Shown here: positions 1 through 15,000 of the stretch, piece by piece | Position numbering within the stretch: position 1 is the stretch's first letter | Layout of the letters: each line of letters starts with the position of its first letter | Assembly (NCBI GenBank): GCA_031213475.1 | Contig: JARUPZ010000037.1 | Coordinates: 1,178,001 to 1,242,000, forward strand | DNA: 64,000 bases | Source of the DNA: Nereocystis luetkeana | Lineage: Eukaryota > Sar > Phaeophyceae > Laminariales > Laminariaceae | Direction of reading: 5' to 3' | Position numbers and translations under genes: made by a program | The notes under the pieces: model-generated | Told to the model about the DNA's origin: nothing | Databases searched by the model: none | The model's input: the letters and a program-made list of their open reading frames with translations, nothing else

Positions 1-71
1 CAATTTTCCATTCGCACGAACGTATCCACCGCTTCCTCCACCATGCCTTGACTCCGCCGTGGGTTTTTGCT
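1..71 (-). CDS. Clu gene exon, partial at window edge
   Basis: Acceptor after a pyrimidine run ending CCCTTCAG at 72-80. It then reads SKNPRRSQGMVEEAVDTFVR in frame to the window edge. Helical, TPR-like character. Confidence 0.6.
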
Positions 72-3000
72 CTGAAGGGAGCGCGTCAGTAGTACGAACG
101 TGACGCACACAATGAGGAGGTACACCACGATGTATTGTGCCATAGAGCTGGTATCGTATGGATCCTCCCAACCCGTCCGGGAACGCGTGTGTGTGGCATG
201 CGAATAAATGCGTTACTCGCGAATGTCACGACAAGGTTACGTTGCCCAGCATGTCTCCTTATCTCACCTGTTTTGACTCCAGCTCAAGGTAGTTGATAAT
301 GCTTTGCGCGTAACGAGCGACAATCTCGGTATCGTCGGGAGCACAGACCAACGCCGCTCGAAACTTTGCCCCAGCCAGTGCATACAATCGATCACTCTCA
401 AAGGCTGACGCCTTAACGCCCGCGAAATGATGGGCCCTGATCGTATCGACGGGCAGTGCCGACAGGTACACGGCAACGTGGCATAGATCGCCATGAAAGA
501 AATTCCGCCCAGTCATTGACCTTTTGCTGCGGCACATCGCCCCCACTCGTAATGGCTTTTCTGCAAGTTCAAGGATCTCTTCGCGCTCCTGTGCAGCCAA
601 ATCTAGTACATCGTCACGCTTGCGTCTGTACTCTTGGGCGACCTGCCGCACAGAAGCAAAGGCAACAGGTTGAGGCGTCGACATGGCGTGTCGCACAGGA
701 TCGCCGTATGCCGTATCAAAGTCAAGACACGTTTCATCGTGGCACATAACTCCCTGCGACGCTCCTCACCTTTTGAACATTTCTCATGTACATCTCCGTC
801 TTGAGGTCGAGCCGGGCTTGCGCTTTGGAGTCTGCCTTGGACATTTTGACCATGCCTTTTCCGGCCGCATCGCGATCCATTTGCCAAGCGAACTCCGCCT
901 TTTCACGAAGCTTGTGGGCGGCACGGGACAATCTTGACTCTCCCTCGCGGGTCTTGCAGTAGATGTTTAGCTCTTTCTCCGATGCAGCCTGTTTGTGGCA
1001 CATTGACGACGCCGATGCGCACACTAGATCGATGCATGCCTTTCTCTGTATTTCCAGTTTGTGGGTTTTCGGCAAAACTCAATCTGCTGCACATATTCTG
1101 TGTAAAGGGGCTCACCTTGCATCGGTCCCGTGCCTCGTCCTCTTCCTCCTGAATGACGGTCAGCGCCTGTTCTTGCTCCGTTTTCTTCTCCGACCTCGCG
1201 CGTTTCAACGCCGCATGAAGCTCAGCCTGCTTGTTCATACCAATGACGGCAAATCATGTTTCAAGTAGACAGACATGCTGCTCGACCGGAACGAAGAACG
1301 GAAGTGCTAAGGAAGGCCTCCAGCTTCGAGGGCTCGGGGGGAAAGCGGCCGTCCCTGCTTGTCTGCAACACGAGCCGCGCGCATCACCGCTTTGCCTACA
1401 CGAGCCGCGCGCACCACCGGTTTGCCTACACTGTATTGGAATGTCTGGAGATACGGGTGCCAGTCGAATACCAGGGATGAAAGGTGCAAAGGTGTTATGA
1501 AGCTGAACTCGAAACCGAAGCTGAATTCGTGCATTCGAGACAGATGGGCTCGCGACAAATGTATGCTGGGCAGCGTCGTCTTCGGTAACAACTGAAGACA
1601 AAGTATCGGGTGGTGATATTTAATACGCAGTGTACTGTGTGCTCCACGTAGAGATGCGAAAATAATCTCCGGTCGAAAATTATGAAACTCCAACTGCCGT
1701 TCCGATTCAAAGGGCATGCAGAAAATCAATGACGGCAGCTACCACTGTTATACACGCGTACCAACCATAATGACAGCAATACCTGAGCCACGAGCTCCGA
1801 GTCGACGTACATCCGAATTACGACTCCGTCATAAGTTGCCACCAGGTACACCCACTTGGAGGAAAGCAGGGAAGATGGGAATAATGGGGAAAAAGTTTTT
1901 GGTCACGCGGGGGGCGGAAGAAGATAATTGCGGCGGTAGTCTTAATAAGAATGAAGCCAAGAAGGAAGGGAACCATGGAACACCACCAAGCGTGTCCAAC
2001 AACCCGGGGAGCGCAGCCGTTTCAGCCTCCACGATTGGGCAAGACGCGTACTACAACTGTAGTCGTACCTCTCCATGCACGACCTTCGGCCCCAAGATGT
2101 GCAATTCAGAGCCATCTTCCGTGCAGACTGATACAGCCCAGACGTTTTCTCTGGTTGCCAGAATGGAATACCTGCACGTTGTTATACGGTCGAACGCGTG
2201 TTGAAACTACAGGCCAGGCTCCACAGTCAGTCTAGAAACGAGATATGTACACAGTACGTGCAATCCCTGGGCCATATCTGAAAAACTGCCTCCTCGGCCC
2301 CGACTCACCTGCCAGTCATGACTACGTAGCGTGTTGTGTCCAGGCCACCCTCACACTTCGCCCAACCCTCAACACTAAACGGTAGACGCGGGTGCATTGG
2401 TGCCAGAAGTTTTCCCGTGTGCTTAGTGTCAATATGGCATTGCTCGGAAGGCTGCAGGTGAACGGCCCTGTTCAGTGGGTCGTTGGAGATTGGCCCAGGA
2501 CGCTCGAAGCGTATCGGACCCACAAAATACCCGCTGATGGCGATGCCGCCCTTGCCATGGTTGACAGCTACCCTTGAGCCTTTGCGCTCCTGAAAAATGT
2601 AGGCAAATCCGAAGTCACAGCAGGAACAGGGTCGTACGACTATATAGCTTTGTTTAATAGAGCAATTTGTTCGGCGCCACAAGAAAACGCAATAGGTGTG
2701 CGTTCATGTTCACGTACTTGCAGCTTGGGTTGCATTAGTTATGTGCTGACTTCATACTTCGAAGTACGTTTATACAAGGTGCTTCGCTTCGCGGGCGACC
2801 TACGCCGCCCGCTACGCTTTCTCAGGAAGGAAAAGTACATCAAATCATGCGAAGCGGACAGAGGTTCATGATTGAATATGTAGTTTTTTAGTTGCAAACT
2901 GGCAACTTGATAATGTCAAGAGCCCCCCGCCGCCATGCTTCACGAGAAAACAGCTCGGACACCACATACGCTTCGCGTCGCGGGCAGTTCCGCCCGCTAC

Positions 3001-6000
3001 GCTCGCTCACATGTCGTACGTACGTACATACCCCAGGTAGGCTCAATATTTTCTTCGTTTGATATGCTGTATGTCTGTACTCGTATGTACGAAAGAGAAA
3101 GCACAGCACGGCACAGCGGCACCGCAAAAACAATAAAAATGAAACCGAAAAAATTGGAAAGAACAAAAAAAATCCCCGTCCCCTCTCGTGTAATAATTTC
3201 CTGCCGGATGGAACACCTTACACCAGTCAAAAAAAAAAAAAAACAGCAGAGTTTTTCTCTCAGCCTCGTACGCCGCCTGCCCCTCTCGCGACCACCTCGC
3301 CACCGATTCGGTCCGGGTAAAGCTTTCCTCCCTCTCTGCCACAGTGAGCCGTCGCCTGCGTCGCGTGAAGCCCGGTGCTCACCGTGACCCTCGTTCGCCA
3401 GCTCGACAATGTTGGTACTCAGGCAGCGTAGCTCTCTCTGTGAACTTGAGTTTGGTCGCAAAATAAGCACCGCTTGAATAATTATTTTGCAATCCCGAAC
3501 GACCCTTATAGACTTTCTTTTACTCGATCAAATTTTTCAGATGGAGGCCAGACAGAGCCCATTCATGCTTCCCTCGTGTCTCGAGGCACACGCAACGCCT
3601 AGGCACGAAAACGGCGACCTGCGCTCCTTGCAACCCCCCGTCTACCCGCCAAGCACCCGCTGACACCCGCGACGGCGCCGGGCTCACCCGCGGTGCCGTG
3701 CTCCGAGTACACGCACGCACACGAAACGAAAGAAGAAAAAGGGGAAAAAAAGGACCGAAATTGCCAAGAAAAATGGAGAAAACAAAGAACCGCTGGAAAG
3801 GTCCGGCAAGTAATAAGGAGGCGATTTCCAAGTGGGAGCTCTGAGAGGCCAGGGATGTACCAACCGAGCACGCTCAGAGAGTGAGATATATGTCAGTAGT
3901 TCAATAATATTCCTAGCTTGACACTATTCGTTGGAGACCAACAAGAAACGACGCATACCTGGAGAGTCAAATACAGCTCCGGTTGCGCCATCTGTATGAG
4001 GTCTATATAGCCTGTAGCCCGCGCCTTATTTGCTCGTAGCACGAGCACGGATGCATCGGCCACCTCCTTCATCGGTGCGTTGTGCTTGATTCTGAAAAAA
4101 AAGCGATCCGGCCAAGAGGGGAAGTACAGCGAAGTGAGAGTGCTACCGCAGTACGAGCCTTCTCTTGCCGTAGAAAACATGATCAATGCGATGAGGAAAT
4201 CTGAAGAGTGTGAGCCAACAGAATGAGCTGTGAACTACGGCATTTCGATGGCTTAAATACCCACGCGCGAAATCGTTCAAGAGCAGTGGAATGCCCGCAT
4301 CCACAGCAAACTATGGACCCGTGCGATTTAGCAGGTACTGTAGTACTATATTCCGCTGATACAGTAGTAGTGGATAGTGGACAGTGGGTGGTATTCAACT
4401 TCACGAGAGAAGCCAGTCTGCACTTGCGTACCTTAACGGAGCGCTAGATATGTCGAGGGTGGTGAATCTGAACCCGCATGGACGGGTGAAGAAATGGCTT
4501 GAACATGCCGTCGACAGCGTAAACCCCAGCATTTCCTGTTCAGAAAGTAGGGGATCCTGTCAGTACGTACGTGGACATGCGAACCGCTTGTGGCGCACAA
4601 CTTGGGACGTGTCGAACATACTTCCACACACGCTTGCTTGATGTGCGGTGTTCAAGGCCACGCGAAGAACGGTCAACGGCAAAACACTAAACGGCTTCGT
4701 GAAGCTCTATGTTGTTTGTGGGCAGTATTTTCTCGAACCCCGATATTCAGTCAGAGAGCAAACACTAACAAAGCAGGGGTGAGTGGTGGGTATAAGATAA
4801 GTTCGACATTTTTTCCATGCTGACTTTGGTTTGTCTTCGTCGCGTGAAACACGTTGGGACACACAGAATGTCCAAGCAGGCGGCCCTCACGACGATCGTT
4901 TATATTAAAGATCAACTGTCTGTCGGTCCTACGGGTAGACCACCGCACCATCGTGCGTGCATAGTCAGCACAAACTGCAGCAGTAGGCCCCAGTGATGTA
5001 GCGTGCCGACTGGGCGTGCGCGTATAGATTAGCGACTAACAATGGAGTAAACGACGCAAGTGGCATGTTCCATACTCGTACACAGGAACCTGAACAGACT
5101 CTGCCCGCTGTCCCTGGATCGAAACGTCCCACTGCAGTTGTTCGTATCAGACAGGGCGCCGATGCCTTACGGGCTTGCCGATAAAACATGGCACGGTCCC
5201 AACTATTACGCCGTGTTATCCATTGTAGGCTTGTGCGGGTACATCGTACCTGGTAGCAAGCACGCTAGACAAGAATTCGCTACCACGGACGCACCTGGAG
5301 CCGTTGGACGATGTACACCAGAAACGGCTGGAGCAAGAGTCGAATGTTGAGCTCTTCGGCGTGATCGACGGCCAATTCACCGAATCTGCTTCGTATTCTG
5401 GGTAGTATTCGCTCGTTCCAGAAGTGGTGTGACCGCTCATGGCTGCCAGTGATCACATTGATGGACTCGACGGTCAATACCAACTGACATGGAAATGACG
5501 AAGAGATGACACCCAAAGTAGCGCAAGGGCAGATTTTATGTTGGGGGGGCATATCTGCCGCATATTGACAATAGTGGCAACTCGCCTAGAATCAAGAAGC
5601 AGGCGAAACGATTGTTAACCGCCCGTTTAGTCCGTTTATTCGTCACCACGATATCACAGAAGAGATCCCCCGACATTATACTTCTACCTACTACGGTATT
5701 TTCCTTCCCGTTCACCAACTCACCAATTCGCGGCGAACGATGTGTACGAACTTGTGCGTAGAAGTTTCAACTAGAGCATTTATCTAAACGCAAGACCATC
5801 CGGCGAGGAGGCTGCCCGGAGCTGCAAACGGGTGTAATGATCTGGCTCATGACAACGATTCAGCAATTATCACCTGGGTTTGGCATGTTGTAGCGTGACA
5901 CTGAGTCGATGATGTCCTCAGTAGTTGGCGAAGGTTGTTCTTGGCTGCCCTCGCCACCATTTCAGCGAGCAGCAGACGACGGATCTCGGGACTATTTCGA

Positions 6001-9000
6001 TCAGAACCAACTTTGCCCTTGTAGACAGTTACGTTGTTGCGGCTCATCCTTTCCACCTGAGTTCCGATAAGCACGCAGGGTTTGAATGCGACTTTCCAGG
6101 AAACTAATGAATTTCGTCCGTGCGCATAAATACAATCTTACAGCAGTGGCACCATACTGCCTCCAGAGTCATCGCGGACGCTACGCACCTTGCGATCCAA
6201 GGTAATTCCAGAGGCCGAAAACTCGTGTTTCATTTTGGCGCTGATGGTAAAAACGCTCCCGTCGATGCGAACCTGCGAGCATAGGCAAACAGCGGGAACG
6301 AAAATCAAATTGTTCAACATATCGATGCGCGTGACAAAACGAGTGCTGGTGCTTGTGTTGATAGTGTGCACTTGCCGTGTAAAAGTCTGGTCGCCCGTCA
6401 TACACAGCTCAAGCCAAGTCTGCAGCTTAAATAAGTCCAAAGGCGGCGTCCAATATGCTGACCTGGTCCCCTCTGCGTAGTTGCAACCGCATGTCTGTCC
6501 TAGTGCGAACGCGGTTGGAGTTGAACGACAAGTCAACTTTTCCTTCTAGAGGCCTCCAGAACATGTCGCGCAAAAGTCCCATGTGCCGAACGCTGATGCC
6601 CCTTCGATGCATGTCGTCCGCTAGACTGAAACCGTAACCAGAAGCGCCGTCTGGGCGTCCAAGATCTCTATGGCACAGTTTCTCGGCGAAGCTCGGGATC
6701 ACCTGCATCAAGAATGGAACAAGTTCACACATTTTTCAAAACTATGTGGATAATAGTAAAATTGCGCACTTCCGACAAGCTGTGTATTGGGTCCTCTTAC
6801 ACGAGGAAAAGGGGCCAGGCAAGTCCGGTGCACTGCCGACATTCGATTCTCCCCACTGTAAAATTCGTTAAACACTTAGCGTGTTATCGCCAAGTTTGTG
6901 CGTGAAATCCCTGTGATATGCTTCCATGGGCGACACGCTGCATGCTATGAGAGGAAACAAGGGCCTTCTCCGACAGGAGCCAAACCCTCGCGAGCGAGAT
7001 ATCGCTCGAGCATACCAGGTACGCAGCAAAAGTTACGTGTTCTGTATCATAGGTAAGGCAAGACATGCCCACTATCTCGTTCTTCAGCACGTGATGAGCG
7101 TACCTGGTGCACAAGACGACGTGTTGCCTCAAGCACATCGTCCCTCTGTTCACGCCAGTCCGGTGCGTTATGCGTCACCAACATATTCGCATCTGGACTG
7201 AGCGGGACTGGATTTGAGCGTACCAGCTCAGGCCGAAGTCCTCTCCATAGAACACTCTGTCCACGCCCAGAGGGTTTCAAATGAGGTGTAGCTGTCGGGT
7301 CTTCCGGTGGGAACGCCCTCCAAAACTTGAGCAAGTAAAAGGTGTTCCTCTCTTTCCGATATGCCCTGAGGTCAGCTGAAGCCCACAGCGCTGTATTGTT
7401 CAGCTCTCGCAGCCCCTTCAAGACACACGGGCCCATGCACGGGATAAGAACATACCAGGGTAAGGTTTTCTTCGAACATTTCAGATCGTGTGGAACCAGA
7501 GCTGGCCAGTCAACAAACTGCATCATCACGCCTCACGCCGGCGACGAAGAATCGAATTCGTTGCCTCGATTGCGTTGGCTTTGTAGGTTGATGCCTGCTG
7601 AGGGACATACGGGGCAAAACACACCCCACCCGCCCTACCTGGGTCGTTGAGGTTCACCTCACCTTCACGGTGTGGAGGCTGAGGTTCAGATTATCTGCCA
7701 CTGCTCGCAGCTTTGAGTTCAAGATGCGACTTTCGTTGAGAATGGTGCCTCCTGCATCAGGGGTGCCATGGACCAGGTCTTCACGCGTCCGGCGCAGTTT
7801 CCCTGAACTTGTGAATACCGGGGTACTGATGGGGACCTTCGCAACTGCCAACACCCGAAAACCGTGGTAGTCCACCACGCATGTCAGAGGAACAACCACG
7901 CCTGCGGGAAATTTTGGTCAGCAACAGAAAACAGAAGGTGCTAAGGTGGATTCCTGCAGTAATATATACCATATATACACATGTACGGGAAGTTTCGGTT
8001 GGGACATGCCCACATGTCAATAATTTGGGCCTACTGTGTATAAAGAGTACTGACACTTCCGTGTCTCTTATCTTCGCCTAAAACTCACCAGGTTGGTGCT
8101 GTTTCATGTACTCCAGAGCCCCCAAAAGTTCCCTTCCACCATATCCTTTCGCTGCGCATTCATCGTCCCCGTTAAACAGACCGTGGTCGTCGCAGCAAAC
8201 CTTCAGTCGAATATTGAACGCCTCATACTTGTATGTCTTTCCGGCTTCACCCCTGTTGCCTTCCACGCCCCGCCCGTGGCAGTCGCCTTCAATCGCGGGT
8301 TGGATCGTTCTAGCGGTCATGGCGATGTTTCGTTCGTCGATGATTGTAGTCGCGAGGTGTTTTGCCGTCTCCACGAAGTCACTACAAACGTTGCTGATCT
8401 CCACGTACTTGGCCTGGGGGGCAAAACGGATTGCGGGGCGCCTCGATTTGACGACACCAGATAACGGCTCATGTACTTCTTATGTCAAGTGCAGTACTTC
8501 ACACACGGCACCATACAATATGATGAGAGTCGGTTCGTCTGGCTCTGGCCCAGTTCTTCGCAAGATTATCCTGTAAGGTAGTGAGTCGAAACCGCAAGAC
8601 GCACAACTCTAGGGCACAAATGCATTTCGGATGAAAAACACGAACGACCGCAATCGTGACGAGGAACAGATTATATGTTGGTCATGACTACGACTGGGAA
8701 ACAGGGGAAAATGAAGCCCACCTCCAGGCTTTCCTCTGATTCTTCGTCTGCTTCCGTAGCTGCGGTATAACGCCGCGCCCAGTCATGGCGGTGGGTCTCT
8801 TTTATTTGGGCCTCAATTGGTAGGCCGTCCGCCCTGCGCTTGAGAGCTCGATCGTTTGCGTCCCTTCGACGAATTTCGGAGAGCTCCTGTTCTGCCGTCA
8901 TGAGCCGAGCCCTGCTCCTTGACATCATTGCATGCGCTTCCGCTATCGACTGGGAGCAACGGGCATACGATACCAAAAGGGAAATGGATGGGTGGGGTCC

Positions 9001-12000
9001 CACGATGCCCCCCAACACTCGGAAGCTAAAACACGTTACCAGGCAGAGCATCCCATACCCAATGAAAACCGACAACACTCTGCAGCACCTCAAGTCTCCA
9101 GCACTGCGTTGATGGCGCCTTACCTGATGTCGCTTTTTGACTTCCTTGAAGACTTTGCGAGTTTGCATCACTTCGGCTTCGGCGACTGTTCTGCCTTGCG
9201 ATTTGGCAGCGTTCAGGCGGCGTGTGTAGTTCCCCTCTGCTTCGGACATGCCGTTGGCAACCTTTACAGACGGCGGAGCGGTTCGATGGACAGGCTTATT
9301 GGGTCAATAGCTGCTGGGTCAACAGGTCAGTCTCAGCGCGGTGCATATATATTATAAGGCGCGCATTGTTCACGTGGCTACAGAAGCCAGAGAAACATCG
9401 TGACCAGAATGCGAGTGCAGCTATTTTCGTTCACCGTACGAACAGCTCTACTGTACGAGTAGGCCTTCACTCTCCCACAAGAGCATAGTCAATATGCACT
9501 TTTTTTTCGGATCATCACTTTTACTTTCGAGCTTCTGGACAAGCCGTGGACACAGGTGTCGTCCCTTTCCCCCCCCGGTACGTCGCTTCGTTTTTACCGC
9601 GCACAAGGTTCATTCAGCACTTCCACTGCTCGTTGATGTTCATGGGATGTTGCTAACTTACGCTCTCGCGCTTTCCGCTAATTATTTTTCCCGCAAGAAA
9701 CGTCCCTACAAGCATGTGCACTCGGTGAGAACTGAACCCGCGTAACTGATTTTAGTTGGCACGAGGACCAACTACCAAGCCACCGGGGGCATACAGCGAC
9801 GTAGAACAACACCCCTCCTTGGCCCCCACAACGAGTTCGTTCCATTTGCCGGGCAAAACACGACACCAATCATTCTTACCTCGACTTGTGTCATTTTTTC
9901 CAGCAACGTGTCTTGGTTTCCTCGCAGAAGTTTCAGAGCGTCCGCTGCCAACCCGAAATCAAAATCAGTGCGCACCAGGTTCACCAGGATCCCCCCTATT
10001 TGGTCGGCATTCCGAGAAATCTGGAAGTGTCTTGCAAGGTCGTCAAAAAGCGCCTGTTCGGGTGGCCACAAGACGACGCAACTGTTTCAGGCACGAAGGA
10101 TCCGGAGAAATGCCCTTTGGCACGAGTGTTGACCAAACAAACGTCCAGGCGATGGATATCTACTTCACCTCTCCCATGACAGAGGTCAGCAATACTCCAC
10201 AAAGTACAGTATTGAAACAGAGCATTGAAAGAAGAGCTTGATAGCGATACTGGAATCGAAGAGGCGTCAGGTGAAGCCCCTCAGCATTTTATCTACCGAA
10301 GGTCTACCTGATACCCACCCATCCACTTACCCACTCACGCACATACGCAACCACCGACCCACCTGCAAGTTGCCTGGAGGTTCTGCACGATCGACAAACC
10401 CTTGCGCGTACTTCATCAGCAGACGCTTCGTGGGTAACTCCGTGAGAAGTTCGTTTGTTTTCAGTCGTGTCATGGCGACATCCCAGTTCCTGATGCGTTG
10501 TGACAACTCTTTCACGGGAGGATCGGCGTCCGCCAGTCTTCTCCTGTTGGTCGCCGCAAGGCTGATCAATGTCAATACATGTCAACATCAAAAATAATAT
10601 CCATATATATATACATATATCAATCACATGCCTACGCTTACTGTTGGGATATCTTGTTCACGAAGGGTATGAGGCACCCGTCAAACAATAAACTAACTAA
10701 ATTTTGCATACCAATACGGGCGCAACGTCGAATAAAACTACAGCAGTAGGTACCTGAGGCGCATCTCTTCGAAGCTTTCCCCGGCTCCGTATAGTTGCTC
10801 AGGAAATAAGCCCATGATCATCAGCTGCTTACGGGCGTCAGCCAGGTCCACTTTCTCTCTAACCTGATCGTCCATAGTGATCATGACCGAGCTCAGCTCA
10901 ACCGCCTGTCGCATAGAGCTTTTCGTCCCCGTTGATGGCAACAAGCAGGCGCCATCCGCCATAGGAGCGCTTGCTCGCTGCACGGGCTGACGAACCCCAC
11001 TGTTGGCGAGAGCTAGAGCATTAATTGGAAACAGTGTTGAATTGAGGTGGCCATCTCCTTCCTTCCGTGGGGTTTGGGGTAGGCCGAGATCGACCACGGT
11101 CTCCTTATCTATATCCATGAAGCGTCCAGCCAACTGCAGCACATCTGTCTGCAGCCCGGGCACCCAACCAAGCGAAGCAAACAAAAAGAAGGCATGGTAA
11201 AAATCGTGACGGCACCCATGGGTACGTCCCCACTCGACGTTGATGAGGAAGAACAGTCGAAGAGACTAACCCTACCCCTAGGCAACCCGACAGATTCCAA
11301 CCGAATGCATGCTTGTATGTATTTGGCACGTCATGCCAAACTAGCCGAGGCAGGGTCCGGCACCAGCTAGGGTTTGTTCGCACCTTTTCAAGCCGCGTTG
11401 TCGTCGCAACTTTGATAATCAATTCAGGCACCAATAATTCCGACATTGAATACAATGCTCGCCTTGAGTAGATGGGCAGCCATATGTCTGCAAGCCGCTC
11501 TGGTGCGTTCGCCTGTTTGCGACGAAGCAGATGCTAGCATTAAGAAATCTTCTTCATTGTCAGCAGGCGCAAGTGCCTGTTCCGAAACTTGGTCTGAATC
11601 GACGCGTTTCGACAAGGAACATCAGAGGCAAGGTCAAGCGCAGAGTAAATAACAATTTTATTATTTGCATGGTTATCGGTTTGATCGGCGAATAAATGAG
11701 GATCTAAGCTTTCTTCAAAACCCCCCGGGATATCTTGCCACGCGTCACTACCGCCTGAACGGCGATGTCAGTCGACGTATAATTAAATGTGCAGTCTCGA
11801 CTGCTTCCATCCGTTCCGGTCTTTCCCTCACCGACATCACCCTCGTGGAATCCACGCTCCTTTGCAATTTCGTCAAAACGCTGCATCACTCCGTCTTGAG
11901 CTGCCTCAACGGTTGCCGCTATGATCGCTTCCACCACTTCTTGGCGGTCCATATTTCCCCCTGCCGCCCGAAGTTTAGCTTGCTTCATACGCACCTTTGC

Positions 12001-15000
12001 ATCCCACTTTAGTCGTCCTACGCCGGATGCTGCTTCTCGCTGCGAGTAGGGCAGGTGGGATACCGTTGGGACGGGTGGCATCGTGAAATTGAGAGGACAA
12101 CTTGCCGGAGCTACGGTAGTGCGCAAGTTACTACCACTGAAGAATGGTTTTGGGACCAAGCGATTTTTTTAATTGAAAACAAAGTGGGAAACAAACATAC
12201 CTTCCAAATGTCGGCCGCAATGCGTTGACGAGTATCATGCAGTGCCACTGCTCGTGCACAGAAGAAGGCGTGCTTTTTCGCAATCGACTCTGCCGATTTT
12301 CGCGCCTGCCTTCCACGAAATATGTTTTGAATCTTGGTCACCGCTTTTCCTCCAATGACGTCTCGCCAGTGGGAGTAGTTCTCGAGGTGCCCATGTTGAA
12401 GGGGGATCGCATTGGAGAAGGCTGTCGTTTTGCCGGAACTTAAAAAGCGCGAATAATCCGGCTTCAAGGGGTCGTCGTCGCCCATAGCTACTGCCCGGTC
12501 ATGGATGGCTTGAACATTGTCTTTTTGCAGGCACTTCGGGGGTTTTATCAGCGCGCGTGCCACCTTCGGAGAGAAAAACACCGACGCTCCGATCAGGGTT
12601 ATTTTGCGAAGAGCACGAGGCGTATTAAACAGGTCAACACGGGAAAAACCATGCGAGAAGGTGGTTGTCGTGGTGGATCTCTACGGTGACAAAATAATAG
12701 AAAATGGGCGAGCTTCGTATCTCCATCACGATGAGGATCAACTTTGCCTCACCTTATATTTTAAATCGACCATGCTTGTCATGCCCAGCTCGAACTCGTG
12801 TATCATGCTCATCTTGCATCTCATAACAGTGCTCATTTGCCCGAAAGTCCAGTTTGACCCGAAGATGTTCGACAACCTTTGGGAACGAGCAACAACTCCC
12901 ACCATCCAGGACTTGACCTGATATCGAATAACATGCAGTTTCTGTCGTCACACGCTTCAAAAGCAGTATCACTCAAGACACTCAAGACACTCAAAGACAC
13001 TCAAGACACTCAGAATCACGATATGGGCTAGGGCAACAATAGAACGTGGGGGTCACAAAACATATTATATCACATCCTTACTTTTGATACCATATGCCAT
13101 ACTAACAATTGTAAGGCAATTTCAAGAGCGTGCTACTATTGATATTAATAGTATGATAAACCCCTGTCACCTCATAGGTGGTCATTCCCTTGCGGTAGTC
13201 TAGGTGAGCTTCCAGGAACGCTCTCATGACGATCGATTCCAATTCTTCGCCGGACGTCTTGACCTCTAGCAGCTTCAGGCTGTTCAACACACCAGCTAGT
13301 GTGGCCAAAAGGGTGCATATCTCGTCCTTGTCCATGAACTGAGCTCACATAAACCGTCGGCGGCATGAACGAGGGAGACTCAAAAATGCAGGCTGGTTCC
13401 ATAAAAGTTGGCGCGCGTGCGACGGTTGGGGCCTACTGCGAATGGCGAGGGGGTCGGAATCCCGACGTGGCGTACGGCACAATGTCAACAAGGTGCCCAT
13501 CTCTACGACAGGTGGTGCCAACTAGCGAACAGGGATTTTCAGGAAAACAATGCCTTTCAAACACTACCGACCTTGCTGTCATCCACGTCAAAGAGATGTG
13601 TGATGAATGTCAGCTTCTCCCACATCGTGTCGTTGCACGCCACTGCGAGAGCAGCCAGCACACTCAAGAATGGCGCACGAAAGTCGCCCTCGTCAGCGTT
13701 GTTCGCAAGAGGTTCGTACAAAGGTAAAACTAGATTCTCCTGGGAGCGTATCCGTTGGGCGCGCTGGAGCATGAACTCCGCCTGCGGTCAATAAAGGGAT
13801 CAGGTAATGCAATCACGCAGCGTTAGTGTACAGCAGTGCAGAATTGAGTCTAAATACCTGCGAACGTGGTACGGCAACAAGGGTACTACCCGGTACAGGC
13901 ATAAGCTAGAATAATAGCATGCACACCATGCGTACAGGCAACCACGGCCTTACCTCCTGCAAAGTTTCCAGCAGCGAATCCAGCTGCTTATCGCTGCCAG
14001 CAGCTCTACCCTCCAGCAGTATGAGGCTTGTCTCCACTACTTGCCTCGCCCTCGCTTCTCCTTTCTTCCCACGGAGATTCTGCGCCGGCCAATACAAACA
14101 CCGACGGTGGACGGAGAGGGGGGTTCACATCCTTCAGTGCACGTTAATCGCACCGGCAGCTCCCAGGTGAAACGCGCTTCAGACAAAGAGGCAATCAAGA
14201 TCTTAATCGCGAGCGCTACGACGTCAGGGAACATAACTCCGCATATTCCTGACACATGACAGAAGGGAATGACGACTGTGAAACGTCCAGGCTGTAACCG
14301 TATTCCGTACGTACAACATATACAGTACAACATTTAAACCATGAACAGTCACAAACCCAGAAAACCATCACTGATCGTCACCTGTGCCGCAAGCAGCTCA
14401 TCTTGCGTCTGTTTCACGGATACATTCGCCGCGTCAACCTCTCCTACCAGACGCTCGACCTCTCCACGAGCTAGGGCTTCGAGCTGCGGTCCACATTCGG
14501 CAAGAAGTGTGTAAGCAGTTAGCGTGTAGTTCAGAATGATCCTTAGCGTCCCCAGTAAAAACAGGAAGCACTGGACTGCTCATGCGACAAAAATATACAT
14601 TCCCCAGAAGGTCCCGCAACATACACAGACCTTCAGCCAGCTCGCATTCTTCCTTGCATGCCCCATACCAGGTATATAGCAACCTAGCGGCCACGGCGCC
14701 GCGAGCAGGCCACCTGAATATTGAGCAGGCGCGATGGCCTCGAGGCAGCTCTTACTAGCGAAGCCTGCAAACACCTCGTCCGGAATTTTCAGCAGAATAC
14801 TGAACTCGTGTAGTGTAATGTTGTGTAGTGTACACTAGTCTAGTGTACCTGGTAGTGTAGTAGTGAAGTATTTTCCAAGCCGCCACGTCCAGTGCGTGGA
14901 CGGTCGGATGCAGGCGTGCTGATTGGGTGCATCAAGTGACTATTGCATACACACAACATGTCATGGTAACTTGCAAATGCGGTATTTGCAAGGCGGTACA

